Assembly (NCBI GenBank): GCA_948623715.1 | Contig: CAPHDI010000004.1 | Coordinates: 1 to 61,921, forward strand | Direction: 5' to 3' | DNA length: 61,921 nucleotides | Source of the DNA: an uncultured Candidatus Saccharibacteria bacterium | Lineage (GTDB): Bacteria > Patescibacteriota > Saccharimonadia > Saccharimonadales > Saccharimonadaceae | Part shown: positions 34,013 through 42,444 of the stretch, piece by piece | How the letters are laid out: every line of letters begins with the position of its first letter | Numbering within the stretch: position 1 is the first letter of the stretch | The notes under the pieces: model-generated | The model's input: only the letters and a program-made list of their open reading frames with translations | What the model was told of the DNA's origin: nothing | Databases searched by the model: none | Program-made: the position numbers and the translations under genes

Positions 34013-34492
34013 CTAGGCGCGGGCGAAGTGTGCGAAGGCGCGGTTCGCTTCGGCCATGCGGTGACAATCTTCTTTCTTCTTGAAGGCAGCGCCGGTCTCA
34101 TTGTAGGCGTCGACAATCTCAGCCTCAAGACGCTTCGCATAGGGCATACCCTGGCGAGCGCGAGCGGACTGGACGAGCCATGAGAAAGCGAAGTGCTGCT
34201 GACGGTGACCGCTGATCGGGAACGGAATCTGGTAGTTCGCACCACCGACGCGGCGAGACTTCACCTCAAAATCTGGAGAAACGTTAGCGAGAGCCTTCTC
34301 GAAAACTTCGACAGGATCTTCGCTCTTAAGCTTCTTAGCAGCGCCTTCGAGAGCTTCGTAGACGGCGCGCTCTGCAGCCTGCTTCTTACCATCGAGCATA
34401 GACTTGTTGATTAACTTCTGTACGAGAATCGACTGATACTTGCGATCAGGGGAAACTTTGCGCTCAAGAGATTTAGTAACTTTGCGTGGCAT
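34013..34492 (-). CDS. rpsG: Ribosomal protein uS7
   Basis: 159 aa. MPRKVTKSLERKVSPDRKYQ at the start, then DGKKQAAERAVYEALE and RRVGGANYQIPFPISGHRQQ. S7 nucleates assembly of the 30S head. It lies 2 nt after rpsL. fusA and tuf, the usual next genes of the str operon, are absent: a terminator and an orphan unit follow instead. Confidence 0.97.
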   Translation of the reverse strand: MPRKVTKSLERKVSPDRKYQSILVQKLINKSMLDGKKQAAERAVYEALEGAAKKLKSEDPVEVFEKALANVSPDFEVKSRRVGGANYQIPFPISGHRQQHFAFSWLVQSARARQGMPYAKRLEAEIVDAYNETGAAFKKKEDCHRMAEANRAFAHFARA

Positions 34493-34494
34493 AA

Positions 34495-34905
34495 TTATTC
34501 TCCCTTCTTAGCACCGTATTTAGAACGACCTTGTTTGCGGCCCTGGACACCCTGGAGATCCAAAGTACCACGGACAATGTGGTATCGGACACCTGGAAGA
34601 TCCGGCACACGACCACCGCGTACAAGCACGACAGCGTGCTCCTGGAGGTTATGACCTTCACCGCCGATGTAGGCCCAGACTTCCTGGCCGTTAGTCAGGC
34701 GGACACGAGCGACCTTGCGAAGAGCGGAGTTCGGCTTCTTCGGAGTCTTCGTAGTAACCTTAAGGCAGACACCGCGCTTCAGAGGAGCAGCTTGCTCGTA
34801 ACGGCGGGTCTTAAGCGTATTAACAATAGAGCCAAGCGCAGGCGCACTAGATTTCTTAGCGGCCTTTTTGCGTGGCTTGCGAATCAACTGATTGATAGTT
34901 GGCAC
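34495..34905 (-). CDS. rpsL: Ribosomal protein uS12
   Basis: 136 aa. PTINQLIRKPRKK at the start, the decoding-centre loop TKTPKKPNSALRK with unchanged Lys (no streptomycin-resistance change) and VPDLPGVRYHIVRG with the Asp that is often methylthiolated. An insertion of about 12 residues (KKAAKKSSAPALG) is present near the N-terminus. The C-terminal KQGRSKYGAKKGE is normal. Confidence 0.98.
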   Translation of the reverse strand: MPTINQLIRKPRKKAAKKSSAPALGSIVNTLKTRRYEQAAPLKRGVCLKVTTKTPKKPNSALRKVARVRLTNGQEVWAYIGGEGHNLQEHAVVLVRGGRVPDLPGVRYHIVRGTLDLQGVQGRKQGRSKYGAKKGE

Positions 34906-34985
34906 GGTTAAATTCCCTTCTTAACATTTATTCTAAAGCTAATCGGCTTACAGCAATAGCGTCATAGCATGAAACTCTAGGTGGT

Positions 34986-35014
34986 ATTATACTCTAGATG
35001 GAGCGAAAAAGCAA
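34986..35014 (-). promoter_or_regulatory. Promoter of rpsL-rpsG
   Basis: TTGCTT, 17-bp spacer, TATAAT. Confidence 0.75.
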
Positions 35015-35075
35015 GAGTTTTAGGCGGGATTTTCGCGAAGTTTGAAGATCAGTGTTTTACACTTTAGGGCGAAGA

Positions 35076-35771
35076 TTATTTCTGTATCTCTGGGAAAAGA
35101 TCGTAGAGGTCGTGACCGAGAAGATTGTCGTATTTTTGCTTCTTTTGATGAATTTTAGTAATGTGGGCGTTAGTGGCGGCGCAGCGACCGTGACGAGCAA
35201 CGGCATCTTCAATGCGATGATCAATCGTGACGAAGTGATGAGTGCAGAGGAGGTCACAAAGACTGATGAGATCCTCTTCCGGAGAATAGGTATGGCCACT
35301 GACGTAGTCAATGATAAAACTGTCAAGTTTGGGATCAAGAGTAGAGCAAAGATTGCTATACGGGTCACCGTCGAAGAAGGAGTGCGTCAGACAGACGCTA
35401 CGGTAATCTTCGGGATAATGACGACTCCTAAGAAACCGGTAACCATTGAGGAGATGGATGCCCATGCGACCAACAAACGGCTCAATTTTGCCGATGTCAT
35501 GAAGATAGCCGAGAACTAGAGATTTTTCGGGATCAACCTGATGACCCGATTGACGGAGAGCGGTAGCAATGCGGTATGCGGCATCGCCAACGTAAAAAGA
35601 GTGCTCGACCCAGCCACGATTCCCCGGCAAGTCCTCGACAGAGTGGAGGAGAGTAGCGATATCGTGACGATTAGGCGTGGTCAGACCGGCGTCTTCTTGG
35701 CTGCGAGGTACGGACGAGTTTGCGAGACCTTGACAATTCACTGCGGCAATGGTTTCTTGTTCGGTTTTCAT
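35076..35771 (-). CDS. HD-domain phosphohydrolase
   Basis: 231 aa from the ATG at 35771. VEHSFYVGDAAYRIATALRQ and GYLHDIGKIEPFVGRMGIHL supply the His and HD metal ligands of the HD superfamily; a later His (LTHSFF) and Asp (DLLCTHH) may complete the site. HD enzymes cleave phosphoesters of nucleotides or second messengers; the substrate is unknown. The -10 box lies 7 nt before the ATG and there is no ribosome site, so the mRNA is predicted leaderless. An upstream TTG start would place coding sequence inside the promoter. Confidence 0.8.
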   Translation of the reverse strand: MKTEQETIAAVNCQGLANSSVPRSQEDAGLTTPNRHDIATLLHSVEDLPGNRGWVEHSFYVGDAAYRIATALRQSGHQVDPEKSLVLGYLHDIGKIEPFVGRMGIHLLNGYRFLRSRHYPEDYRSVCLTHSFFDGDPYSNLCSTLDPKLDSFIIDYVSGHTYSPEEDLISLCDLLCTHHFVTIDHRIEDAVARHGRCAATNAHITKIHQKKQKYDNLLGHDLYDLFPEIQK

Positions 35772-35778
35772 GAGATAT

Positions 35779-35807
35779 ATTATATACCTTTGAGGTATTT
35801 TCTGCAA
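35779..35807 (-). promoter_or_regulatory. Promoter of the HD gene
   Basis: TTGCAG, 17-bp spacer, TATAAT, then 7 nt to the ATG. Confidence 0.75.
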
Positions 35808-35830
35808 ATCCCGTAGTCGGTTACGCTACA

Positions 35831-35859
35831 TTGACGACTATGCTATAGAATGATATAAT
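35831..35859 (+). promoter_or_regulatory. Promoter of the gene at 35901
   Basis: TTGACG, 17-bp spacer, TATAAT. Confidence 0.8.
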
Positions 35860-35900
35860 ATAGACGTCTAGTTCTTTACTTACGAGAGGAGTGATCATCC

Positions 35901-36512
35901 ATGCCGAAAAAGCGGCATAATGGCGGGTCGAAAGGCCCGCGTAAATCGCGCAAATTCACCGGCGAATATGACAATCATCAACGAGACATGTCGGCCAGAG
36001 CCTTTGATCAGGCGTGCAGTCTCCCGCCAGAAGCGAGACTATTGATGCCGAAGGTGGAGCCAAAGCTGGAGCGGAGCATCTTCGCGTTCTACGAGAGACC
36101 GGAGCTGGCGGAGGTTTTTCAGAAGCTGTTGTCTCTGCACGCCGAGAGATACAGCACACTAACACCTCGACTTCTGCCGGAGCTGACGCTGGAATGGCGC
36201 GGCGTAGACCTGCCGACGTTGGAGACGATCTGCGAGGAAGGGCGCTGCGAAGACGTAGAGACGCTTGTACAGTGCCATTTCTTGGAGATCTACAAGCTCG
36301 GTGCGGGCGACTTGGTCGTGGCAATAGGCGAGCAAGCACAGAAGGTCCTGCGAGAGCTGAAGCGACGCGCGCATGACCGACCGGACGGCGGAGCAAGATT
36401 CTACACGATGGCGGAGGCACTGAAAGAAGCGGTGATACCTGTTGCGCCGGATAGCGAGGCGGCGATGAGCCTATACTTCAGCAAGATCGTCGAAAGGCTA
36501 TATACGCTTTGA
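35901..36512 (+). CDS. Orphan protein with basic N-terminus, 203 aa
   Basis: The ATG follows GAGAGGAG. Residues 1-30 are strongly basic (MPKKRHNGGSKGPRKSRKFT), which suggests nucleic-acid or membrane-surface contact. The remainder is helical and soluble (FYERPELAEVFQKLLSLHAE, VVAIGEQAQKVLRELKRRAH). No family recognised. Single-gene unit. Confidence 0.6.
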   Translation: MPKKRHNGGSKGPRKSRKFTGEYDNHQRDMSARAFDQACSLPPEARLLMPKVEPKLERSIFAFYERPELAEVFQKLLSLHAERYSTLTPRLLPELTLEWRGVDLPTLETICEEGRCEDVETLVQCHFLEIYKLGAGDLVVAIGEQAQKVLRELKRRAHDRPDGGARFYTMAEALKEAVIPVAPDSEAAMSLYFSKIVERLYTL

Positions 36513-36565
36513 TTGAGGTCGGCGTAGTCACAGAGATGATACCCGAAAAGCAAATAGTACACTTT

Positions 36566-36591
36566 GCCCCGACTGCGGTCGGGGCGTTTTC
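36566..36591 (+). terminator. Terminator of the gene at 35901
   Basis: GCCCCGAC-tgcg-GTCGGGGC then GTTTTC. Confidence 0.85.
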
Positions 36592-36643
36592 TCGCTAGGG
36601 TTACTGAGAAATGTCGAGGAGTTCATTTTATAGTAAGCGAGTA

Positions 36644-36671
36644 TTGACTTCTTAAGAGAATTTGATATAAT
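36644..36671 (+). promoter_or_regulatory. Promoter of a candidate small RNA
   Basis: TTGACT, 16-bp spacer, TATAAT, with no gene downstream on this strand. Confidence 0.65.
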
Positions 36672-36677
36672 AAAAGT

Positions 36678-36730
36678 ATATTCGGGAATACCCGCGACCC
36701 CTTTTCGTAAGATGAGGGGAGTATTTTTAT
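36678..36730 (+). ncRNA. Candidate small RNA of about 50 nt, converging on the PemK gene
   Basis: The transcript would begin about 36678 and carry two hairpins: CGGG-aata-CCCG, then CCCCT/AGGGG with the run TATTTTT. No reading frame fits. Its end overlaps the last bases of the toxin-like gene on the other strand. It might be only the terminator of a failed transcript. Confidence 0.4.
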
Positions 36731-37122
36731 CCTAGATACAACTTCTTAAATGCTTCCCGGACAATATCTAGATCAGATAACGGAAGTTGGCCCATTTTAT
36801 TATATAGCCGAGAGACGCTCATCGTTCTAGCCTGCGCAAGCGCAGCGTATTGTAGGCGCTCCTGAAAAATAAAGTTTGCATACCAAGTCCCTTCATGAGG
36901 CTGAGACGTGAGCGGCACGCCCATAAAACCGTGCCGACTCAATTTCTTCAAAATAAGAACTGGTCTTGAAAACCGTTCGGATTTGCCATTGATTTCCACG
37001 CCAACATTCTCTCCTATTCCACACCACCAGACGTCTCCCGTATTAAATTGTGGATATTTACCCAATAAATGCAGCCCTTCCTTGACCGACATCCATTCGT
37101 TAAATTTTTTATCGTCCGTCAT
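36727..37122 (-). CDS. PemK/MazF-like protein without visible antitoxin
   Basis: 131 aa. Residues about 27-75 match the PemK/MazF fold: NTGDVWWCGIGENVGVEING, RFSRPVLILKKLSRHGFMGV, PLTSQ. Family members are mRNA interferases paired with a small antitoxin just upstream. Here the first 25 residues (MTDDKKFNEWMSVKEGLHLL) are an extra helix and no antitoxin frame is adjacent. It may be a repurposed or self-inhibited member. Its promoter region resembles that of the cutinase-like gene at 44859. Confidence 0.75.
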   Translation of the reverse strand: MTDDKKFNEWMSVKEGLHLLGKYPQFNTGDVWWCGIGENVGVEINGKSERFSRPVLILKKLSRHGFMGVPLTSQPHEGTWYANFIFQERLQYAALAQARTMSVSRLYNKMGQLPLSDLDIVREAFKKLYLG

Positions 37123-37172
37123 CTTATTTTATACCTTTGCAATAATATATAGTATCGTCGCCCACTATGCGG

Positions 37173-37210
37173 ACTAGTATATAACAAGTTTTCACAAAAT
37201 AACAAGCACC
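37173..37210 (-). promoter_or_regulatory. Promoter region of the PemK-like gene
   Basis: On the minus strand GTGCTTGTTATTTT, then TGAAAA, then TTGTTATA. The same arrangement occurs at 44825-44865. Confidence 0.45.
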
Positions 37211-37304
37211 AACATACGGGTTTTAGTGATTTTGCGAAGAAAATGTAATATTTTGCAAAGTTCATAGCGGGCGGAGGTTGGAGCCTTTGGAATTTTCGGG
37301 AAAT

Positions 37305-37334
37305 TTGAAAAACTTATGAAACTTATGGTACAAT
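37305..37334 (+). promoter_or_regulatory. Promoter of the structured RNA
   Basis: TTGAAA, 18-bp spacer, TACAAT. CTTATG is repeated in the spacer. The predicted start, 7 nt after the -10, is 37341. Confidence 0.6.
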
Positions 37335-37340
37335 GGAGTT

Positions 37341-37492
37341 GTTCGTACAATTTAATTAAAGACTGCAAATTTGTTTTGTAATCTATGCGGTATTTATCAA
37401 CGCAATATTTAAAACGGCACCGTAGGGCACAGTTTATATTGCGTTTAAGTACTGCAGTCTAAATTGTACGAACACCTTACGGTGTCGTTTTT
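37341..37492 (+). ncRNA. Structured RNA with closed ends and a 3' intrinsic terminator
   Basis: The predicted 5' end (37341-37354, GTTCGTACAATTTA) pairs perfectly with 37460-37473. A second helix joins 37361-37367 to 37453-37459. An inner hairpin pairs AACGCAATAT and AAAC (37399-37415) with 37432-37445. ACACC-ttac-GGTGT and CGTTTTT end it. The apical loop GGCACCGTAGGG (37416-37427) can pair with CCTTACGGTGTC (37475-37486) of the terminator. It may be a 6S-like RNA, a pseudoknotted RNA or an attenuator for the next gene. Confidence 0.6.
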
Positions 37493-37600
37493 CGTTGGTA
37501 TACAAATTGCATCTGGCATACTAACGAGGTTTAGATGGGTATAAAAAGTATATAGACGACACCGTGAGGTCCTATCACAACAATACAAAAGGAGGGCCAC
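37493..37600 (+). promoter_or_regulatory. Leader between the structured RNA and the FISUMP gene
   Basis: CGACACCGTGAGGT (37557-37570) is complementary over 14 positions, one a G-U pair, to ACCTTACGGTGTCG of the upstream terminator. AAAGGAGGG precedes the ATG. A weak TATAAA may be a second promoter. Confidence 0.4.
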
Positions 37601-39097
37601 ATGCACCAATCATACTTACAAAAATATAACTTTTTGAAGCGAAATAGTATTCCAATATTGCTTCTGATGAGTTATGCGGTGGCCTTGCTTTTGTTAATAT
37701 TAGTTAGAAGCGGAGAAACTTGGGCGCTATGTGAACCGATGACTGCAGTTCCTCCCTGCAAAGACGAGACTAACTGCAAAACTTCACTACCGGCTGGATA
37801 TAAATCAGTTGATCAGGGTATTGAAGTGGACGGAGTAAATGCGAGCTGTCAAATCGTTCCCATTCTTACAGAGCCTTCGGTAAATCCGACATTAACACTC
37901 AGTATTGACGAATCAGACACGATAGTGGCCGATCAAATTGTGGCGGAATACAACAAGACAAATTACTCAGCGCATACCGTAACCATCCAGGCGAGTGATA
38001 TATCTGACTACACCTTAGTCCTCTCCGACGTAACGATGACTGGACCGATGACGCTTTCTGGAGCATCGGGAATAAAAGGGTCAGTACTAGCAGATAATTC
38101 GTGGGGCTATGGTTGGGACGCGATGGATGTTGCGAATGAAAATATTATCTATAACTCTGCGACGAGCAGAAACTTAAAGGATGTAGCGATTAGTAATGGT
38201 AGTCTGGATTTTTCGAGAAAGCTTGTCTTCGCGACAAAGTTCAATGATAATGCTATGGCCGGAACTTACAAGACTACCGCTACTCTTTCGGCCGTGGCAA
38301 CACCAGCGGCGGTGCTTGATTATGTCTCTTGGAATCAACTCATCTATATGCAAGATATGACCCCTAAGGCGTGCGCGGAGGCTTCGGTAGGCGCTGAGCA
38401 AACTTTAAAAGACGTGCGGGATGACAGTATCTATACGGTAGCAAAACTTAACGACGGAAAATGTTGGATGACGCAAAACTTGCGACTGACTGGAGATAGT
38501 TTCGATGCGAAAATGTCAAAGGCAGTAAATAAACTTCTAGGGTTATCATACTTTGATACGAACCTTCCTGCAAGTTATAATCAAAATTTTAACACTTTAG
38601 CGAGTAATAAATATTATGTGGTGCCAAACTCTAACTTGAATGGATTTTCTGATAGCAACTTTTATATTGCGCAGGTATATTATGCCGATAATGAGGAATA
38701 CGGAGCCTATTATTCTTGGTTTGCGGCGACAGCGGGAGCGGGCACCAGCAACTTAACTTCAGGAAATGCGACTAGCGATATATGTCCTAAGGGTTGGCGA
38801 ATGCCGACTGGAGGTGAATTTGGAGAAATTCAGGCTCTTGTAGATTCTGGCGCAGAAACAGCCACTTCGACTGTAAACGGAGTGAGTGGACGTAAGTTTG
38901 GTGGTGGATTTTGGCCGTTCGCAGGGCGAGTGTTTAATAGCGTGCTGGGAGGAGTCGGCACGAGTGGTCGGTATTGGAGTAGTACCGCATTTGATGAGAC
39001 GCAAGTATATGATTTTGCCTTCGGCACGTCTACGACATACCCGGTTGACAACAGTGATCGTTATGGCGGTTACTCTGTGCGGTGCGTGGCGAAGTAG
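37601..39097 (+). CDS. FISUMP-domain surface protein
   Basis: 498 aa. A membrane helix at about 15-38 (IPILLLMSYAVALLLLILVR) acts as signal anchor. Residues about 45-60 have a Cys-rich stretch. A beta-sandwich region follows (about 85-235, ending MAGTYKTTATLSAVATPAAV); the fragment at 61802 ends in a similar way. The FISUMP domain runs from about 243 to the end (YMQDMTPKACAEA, CWMTQNLRLTG, ICPKGWRMPTGGEF, GRYWSSTAFD, RCVAK) and parallels the protein at 2-979. Role unknown; probably a surface ligand-binding protein. Lower GC than the orphan genes nearby. Confidence 0.9.
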   Translation: MHQSYLQKYNFLKRNSIPILLLMSYAVALLLLILVRSGETWALCEPMTAVPPCKDETNCKTSLPAGYKSVDQGIEVDGVNASCQIVPILTEPSVNPTLTLSIDESDTIVADQIVAEYNKTNYSAHTVTIQASDISDYTLVLSDVTMTGPMTLSGASGIKGSVLADNSWGYGWDAMDVANENIIYNSATSRNLKDVAISNGSLDFSRKLVFATKFNDNAMAGTYKTTATLSAVATPAAVLDYVSWNQLIYMQDMTPKACAEASVGAEQTLKDVRDDSIYTVAKLNDGKCWMTQNLRLTGDSFDAKMSKAVNKLLGLSYFDTNLPASYNQNFNTLASNKYYVVPNSNLNGFSDSNFYIAQVYYADNEEYGAYYSWFAATAGAGTSNLTSGNATSDICPKGWRMPTGGEFGEIQALVDSGAETATSTVNGVSGRKFGGGFWPFAGRVFNSVLGGVGTSGRYWSSTAFDETQVYDFAFGTSTTYPVDNSDRYGGYSVRCVAK

Positions 39098-39130
39098 ATC
39101 TAGTGCAATAGGCAGGCTACGTGAACTAGG

Positions 39131-39162
39131 AATAACTCCCCAAAAGTCTGGGGAGTTATTCT
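39131..39162. terminator. Bidirectional terminator
   Basis: AATAACTCCCC-aaaagtct-GGGGAGTTATT serves the FISUMP gene and converging tig. Confidence 0.85.
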
Positions 39163-39183
39163 ACTACAACTTTTCGGAAGAAA

Positions 39184-40575
39184 TTATTTCTTAGTCGTTT
39201 TCTTTGCTGGAGTCTTCTTCTCAGTAGACTTAGCGGAAGCCTTGGCCTTTGCAGGCTTCTCTGCAGCAGCATCGTCGGTCGGATTCATAATCGCATCGCC
39301 ACCATTAGCCGCGACGAGGAAGTCGAGAGTCTTATCGATAATGAGACGATTCTTAATATCCTGACGGACTTCCGGCTTCTTGAGATTTGCGAGAGCTTCC
39401 TTCGACTTTTGGTAGAGATCGCGAAGTTCGGCGACTTTAGCGTCGACTTCATTCTCGGCGGCTTCAATCTTCTGCTCGCGAGCAAGAATCTGAAGAACAA
39501 GGGAGGCTTTCACGCGCTCTTCAGCAACTTTGCGAGCTTCCTTTTCCCATTCTTCCATCTTCTGGCCGCTGCGCTCGATGTAATCCTCAAGCTGCATACC
39601 GCGACTGGCGGCGTTACGACGCATGTCGTCCTTAATGAAGCGAAGTTGGTCACTAATTAGAATATCTGGGGCGGCAACTTTCGAAGCTTTGACAAGCTCG
39701 GCAACGAGAGCCTCACGGTATTCTTCGATGGCGCGGTGACGATTCTGAGTGGTGAGATTTTTCTTAATATCAGCACGAAGCTCGTCCATGTTCTTGAAAT
39801 TACCACATTTCTCGGCGAGAGCGTCATCCTCTTTCGGCTTCTGGATCTCGTTGACTTGCTTGACGAGAGTCTCGAAAACGGCAGGTTGACCAGCGAGAGA
39901 CTTCTCCGGGTATTCTTTCGGGAAAGTAACTTCGAGATCAAATTTATCGCCTGGCTCATGACCGACAATCCCCTCTTCGAAGCCAGGGATAAACTGCTTC
40001 GAGCCGAGAGTGAGATGATAATCTTTCGCACTACCGCCGGGGAAGGCTTTGCCATCACGCTTACCGGTGAAATCGATAATAACCTCGTCGCCCATTTTTG
40101 CGGCGCGCTTGACGGCAACTTTTTCGCTATAAGCATTGACGATATTGTCGACAATTTCCTGGACATCAGCTTTGGTCGGCTCAGCAACTTTAAGCTTCGT
40201 CTTCAGTTTCTTGAAATCGCCAAGTTTCACATCTGGTAAAACTTCGGCAGTTGCAGTAAACTCAGCAGATTGATTCGGGACATACTTGCTGACATTGACA
40301 TGCTCGATCGCGATCGGCATAATCTTGTCTTTCTCGAAAGCGGCCGGGAGAGTCGTATGAATTGCAACATCAAGAGTTTCACTGTTGATTTCGTTTTCGG
40401 GGACGTTCTTTTCGACGAGCTCGATTGGAGCTTTTCCTTGGCGGAAGCCCTGGACTTTAAGATTCGCTGCGAGGCGCGTGAGTGCCTGCGTACGCGCCGT
40501 AGATAAGTCAGCGGCGTCGAGCGTGACTTTTACTTCCACCCTAGTGTCAGATAATTTCTTCGTTGTAGTTTTCAT
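39184..40575 (-). CDS. tig: Trigger factor
   Basis: 463 aa ribosome-associated chaperone. The N-terminal domain carries a ribosome-binding motif variant, FRQGKAPIELVE, near 42. The central FKBP prolyl isomerase domain (about 160-245) has GDEVIIDFTGKRDGKAFPGG and FIPGFEEGIVGHEPGDKFDL. The helical C-terminal domain ends in a Lys/Ala tail (AKASAKSTEKKTPAKKTTKK), which is unusual. clpP and clpX, frequent neighbours, are absent. The -10 TACAAT lies 7 nt before the ATG, so the mRNA is predicted leaderless. Element D lies just upstream. Confidence 0.96.
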   Translation of the reverse strand: MKTTTKKLSDTRVEVKVTLDAADLSTARTQALTRLAANLKVQGFRQGKAPIELVEKNVPENEINSETLDVAIHTTLPAAFEKDKIMPIAIEHVNVSKYVPNQSAEFTATAEVLPDVKLGDFKKLKTKLKVAEPTKADVQEIVDNIVNAYSEKVAVKRAAKMGDEVIIDFTGKRDGKAFPGGSAKDYHLTLGSKQFIPGFEEGIVGHEPGDKFDLEVTFPKEYPEKSLAGQPAVFETLVKQVNEIQKPKEDDALAEKCGNFKNMDELRADIKKNLTTQNRHRAIEEYREALVAELVKASKVAAPDILISDQLRFIKDDMRRNAASRGMQLEDYIERSGQKMEEWEKEARKVAEERVKASLVLQILAREQKIEAAENEVDAKVAELRDLYQKSKEALANLKKPEVRQDIKNRLIIDKTLDFLVAANGGDAIMNPTDDAAAEKPAKAKASAKSTEKKTPAKKTTKK

Positions 40576-40582
40576 ATCTTAT

Positions 40583-40588
40583 ATTGTA
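40583..40588 (-). promoter_or_regulatory. Extended -10 box of tig
   Basis: TACAAT with TATGG before it, 7 nt before the start codon; the -35 is poor. Confidence 0.55.
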
Positions 40589-40613
40589 CCATACTTCTAT
40601 AAAAATATATGTA

Positions 40614-40697
40614 TTGTTGCATAAATACCTTTTCTCGGACCGCTCCGGGCCGCTCAGGCCAAGTCTTCATGTCTGCGAAAAGGTATTTACACAACAA
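40614..40697 (-). repeat. Palindromic element D, upstream of tig
   Basis: Perfect 12-bp arms AAATACCTTTTC (40623-40634) and GAAAAGGTATTT (40677-40688), extended by TTGTTG and CAACAA. The inner GGACCGCTCCGGGCCGCTCA differs from elements A, B and F; only the position upstream of a promoter is shared. Confidence 0.6.
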
Positions 40698-40726
40698 GGC
40701 ACCCCTTGTTTATCGCGTTGCATATA

Positions 40727-42316
40727 TTATACAGTGATGATGCCGCCGCGCTCAGTAGTGCGGAGATGGTGCAGAGTATCTTTCAGGTCGGCGCCGAGTT
40801 TTACCTTCGGATTGAGGATGTTGTGCGGATCAAAAGCTTCTTTAATACTGGCATAAAGCTGCTGTTCGCCAACGCCAAGTGCTTTCGAGGTCATGAGAGC
40901 TTTCACTCGGCCCTCGGGGCCATTGCCAGTAAGTGAGCCGTGGCAAGACTCGACTAATTCGGTATAGAGCCGGATAAACTCCATCATACGCTTGCGATCT
41001 TCTAGTGAGCGACAGTCGAGGTCAGGGCGAACATAATAATTCGAGGTGGCAAAGGAGCCAAAAACTGGCAATTCAAGACCGAGAGTATCTTCGAGACCTT
41101 TAAGACCGTCGAGAAAATCACTGAAGTGCATAGTCGGGACGAAAACGTCATCAAGGATCGGAGAGCGCTCGCCGCGGCCGTCTTCGTTAAGATAGGTCAT
41201 GAGGGCATTATCAATACATTGGAAGGCGTCGGCATTCTCAGGGGTCTCTTCGGTATAGAAAGTCCCGGGGGGCAAAACTTCGAGACAGCGTTTCAGGCGA
41301 CTGCCGAGACGGAAGCGGCCATAGCCAAAATCGATCAAGACCAACATACCGCGGCCAATCTTGCGGACGAAAAGCTCCGGTTTCTTACCATGATCAGCGG
41401 CATTGTCAATAATCCTGAGGTCGCAGATCTTCACTGTCGCCGGCTCGAGATCGCAGACGAAATTCAGGAAGCGTTGAGCGGATTTCAGATCATGGAAGGA
41501 GACAAGGAGACGGCGAGATTCGGGCGGAAGCGGCTCAACGCGAAGGATTACATCGGAAATAACTCCGAGCGTACCCTGCGAAGCAAACATCAGCGGTAAT
41601 AAGTTAACCGAATGACGTTCGCGGACTTTAACAATATTGGCATAGCCGGCGGCGTCGAAGGGGCGCATTGAGCGATCAAGAATAGTATCGTCATACTTAT
41701 CAAGAATTTTACTAATCTTACGATAAAGCTGACCCTCGGGAGTGTCTTCGCCGGCTTTCGTCTCAGCAGCGTGAAGGCTGAGTGGCATCATCTGGACTAA
41801 TTCCCCATTCGCAAGAACAACTTCGGCGCGTTCAATATACTGGTAAATCCCACCATAGCGGCTAGCCGCATCATCGCTTGGACAGTTCGCGATTAACCCA
41901 CCGATTGTGGCTTCGGGATTATAATCGACCGGCAGCCAGACACCTTGAAGGCGAAGAGCTTCGTTGAGAGCGCCCAGTGTCATGCCAGGCTGGACACGGA
42001 CAAGGCGACCGCGTAGATCGATTTCTTCGATATGAGAAAACTTTTCCATCGAGATAATCATGCCCTCGCCGATACTGGCGCCAGTTTTATCTAAGCCAGT
42101 GCCGCGGACAGTGACTGGAAGAGAGAAATCTCGATTCGCTAGCTGATCCGAGAAACGCAGTAGTTTACGGATGTCGTCAGTACTTTCTGGCACGGCGACA
42201 AGGCGTGGCATAATCTCTAAAATCGAGCGATCAGTAGCATACTTTTGACAAATCGACGGACGATCAAAAACATTTCCAATAGTATGCCGATTCAAATATT
42301 CTGCAAGTTTGCTCAC
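40727..42316 (-). CDS. FAD-linked oxidase, glycolate/D-lactate dehydrogenase type
   Basis: 529 aa from the GTG at 42316, which has AGGTGGAG upstream; a GTG three codons earlier lacks a ribosome site. The N-terminal FAD-binding PCMH domain shows VTVRGTGLDKTGASIGEGMI (about 70-90) and PEATIGGLIANCPSDDAASR. The C-terminal oxidase domain spans about 265-520. Such enzymes oxidise 2-hydroxy acids; the substrate is not readable. No iron-sulfur partner subunit is adjacent. Confidence 0.88.
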   Translation of the reverse strand: MSKLAEYLNRHTIGNVFDRPSICQKYATDRSILEIMPRLVAVPESTDDIRKLLRFSDQLANRDFSLPVTVRGTGLDKTGASIGEGMIISMEKFSHIEEIDLRGRLVRVQPGMTLGALNEALRLQGVWLPVDYNPEATIGGLIANCPSDDAASRYGGIYQYIERAEVVLANGELVQMMPLSLHAAETKAGEDTPEGQLYRKISKILDKYDDTILDRSMRPFDAAGYANIVKVRERHSVNLLPLMFASQGTLGVISDVILRVEPLPPESRRLLVSFHDLKSAQRFLNFVCDLEPATVKICDLRIIDNAADHGKKPELFVRKIGRGMLVLIDFGYGRFRLGSRLKRCLEVLPPGTFYTEETPENADAFQCIDNALMTYLNEDGRGERSPILDDVFVPTMHFSDFLDGLKGLEDTLGLELPVFGSFATSNYYVRPDLDCRSLEDRKRMMEFIRLYTELVESCHGSLTGNGPEGRVKALMTSKALGVGEQQLYASIKEAFDPHNILNPKVKLGADLKDTLHHLRTTERGGIITV

Positions 42317-42444
42317 CCACTCCACCTATTTAACTTATAGTTATTATAGCACGTAGATTTTAATTCTGCTAGTACTTTTATTTTACGTTCGCTCTGGGCC
42401 AGTGCGATTTTACAAACCTATCAAAAGTATGGTAAAATATGTGG

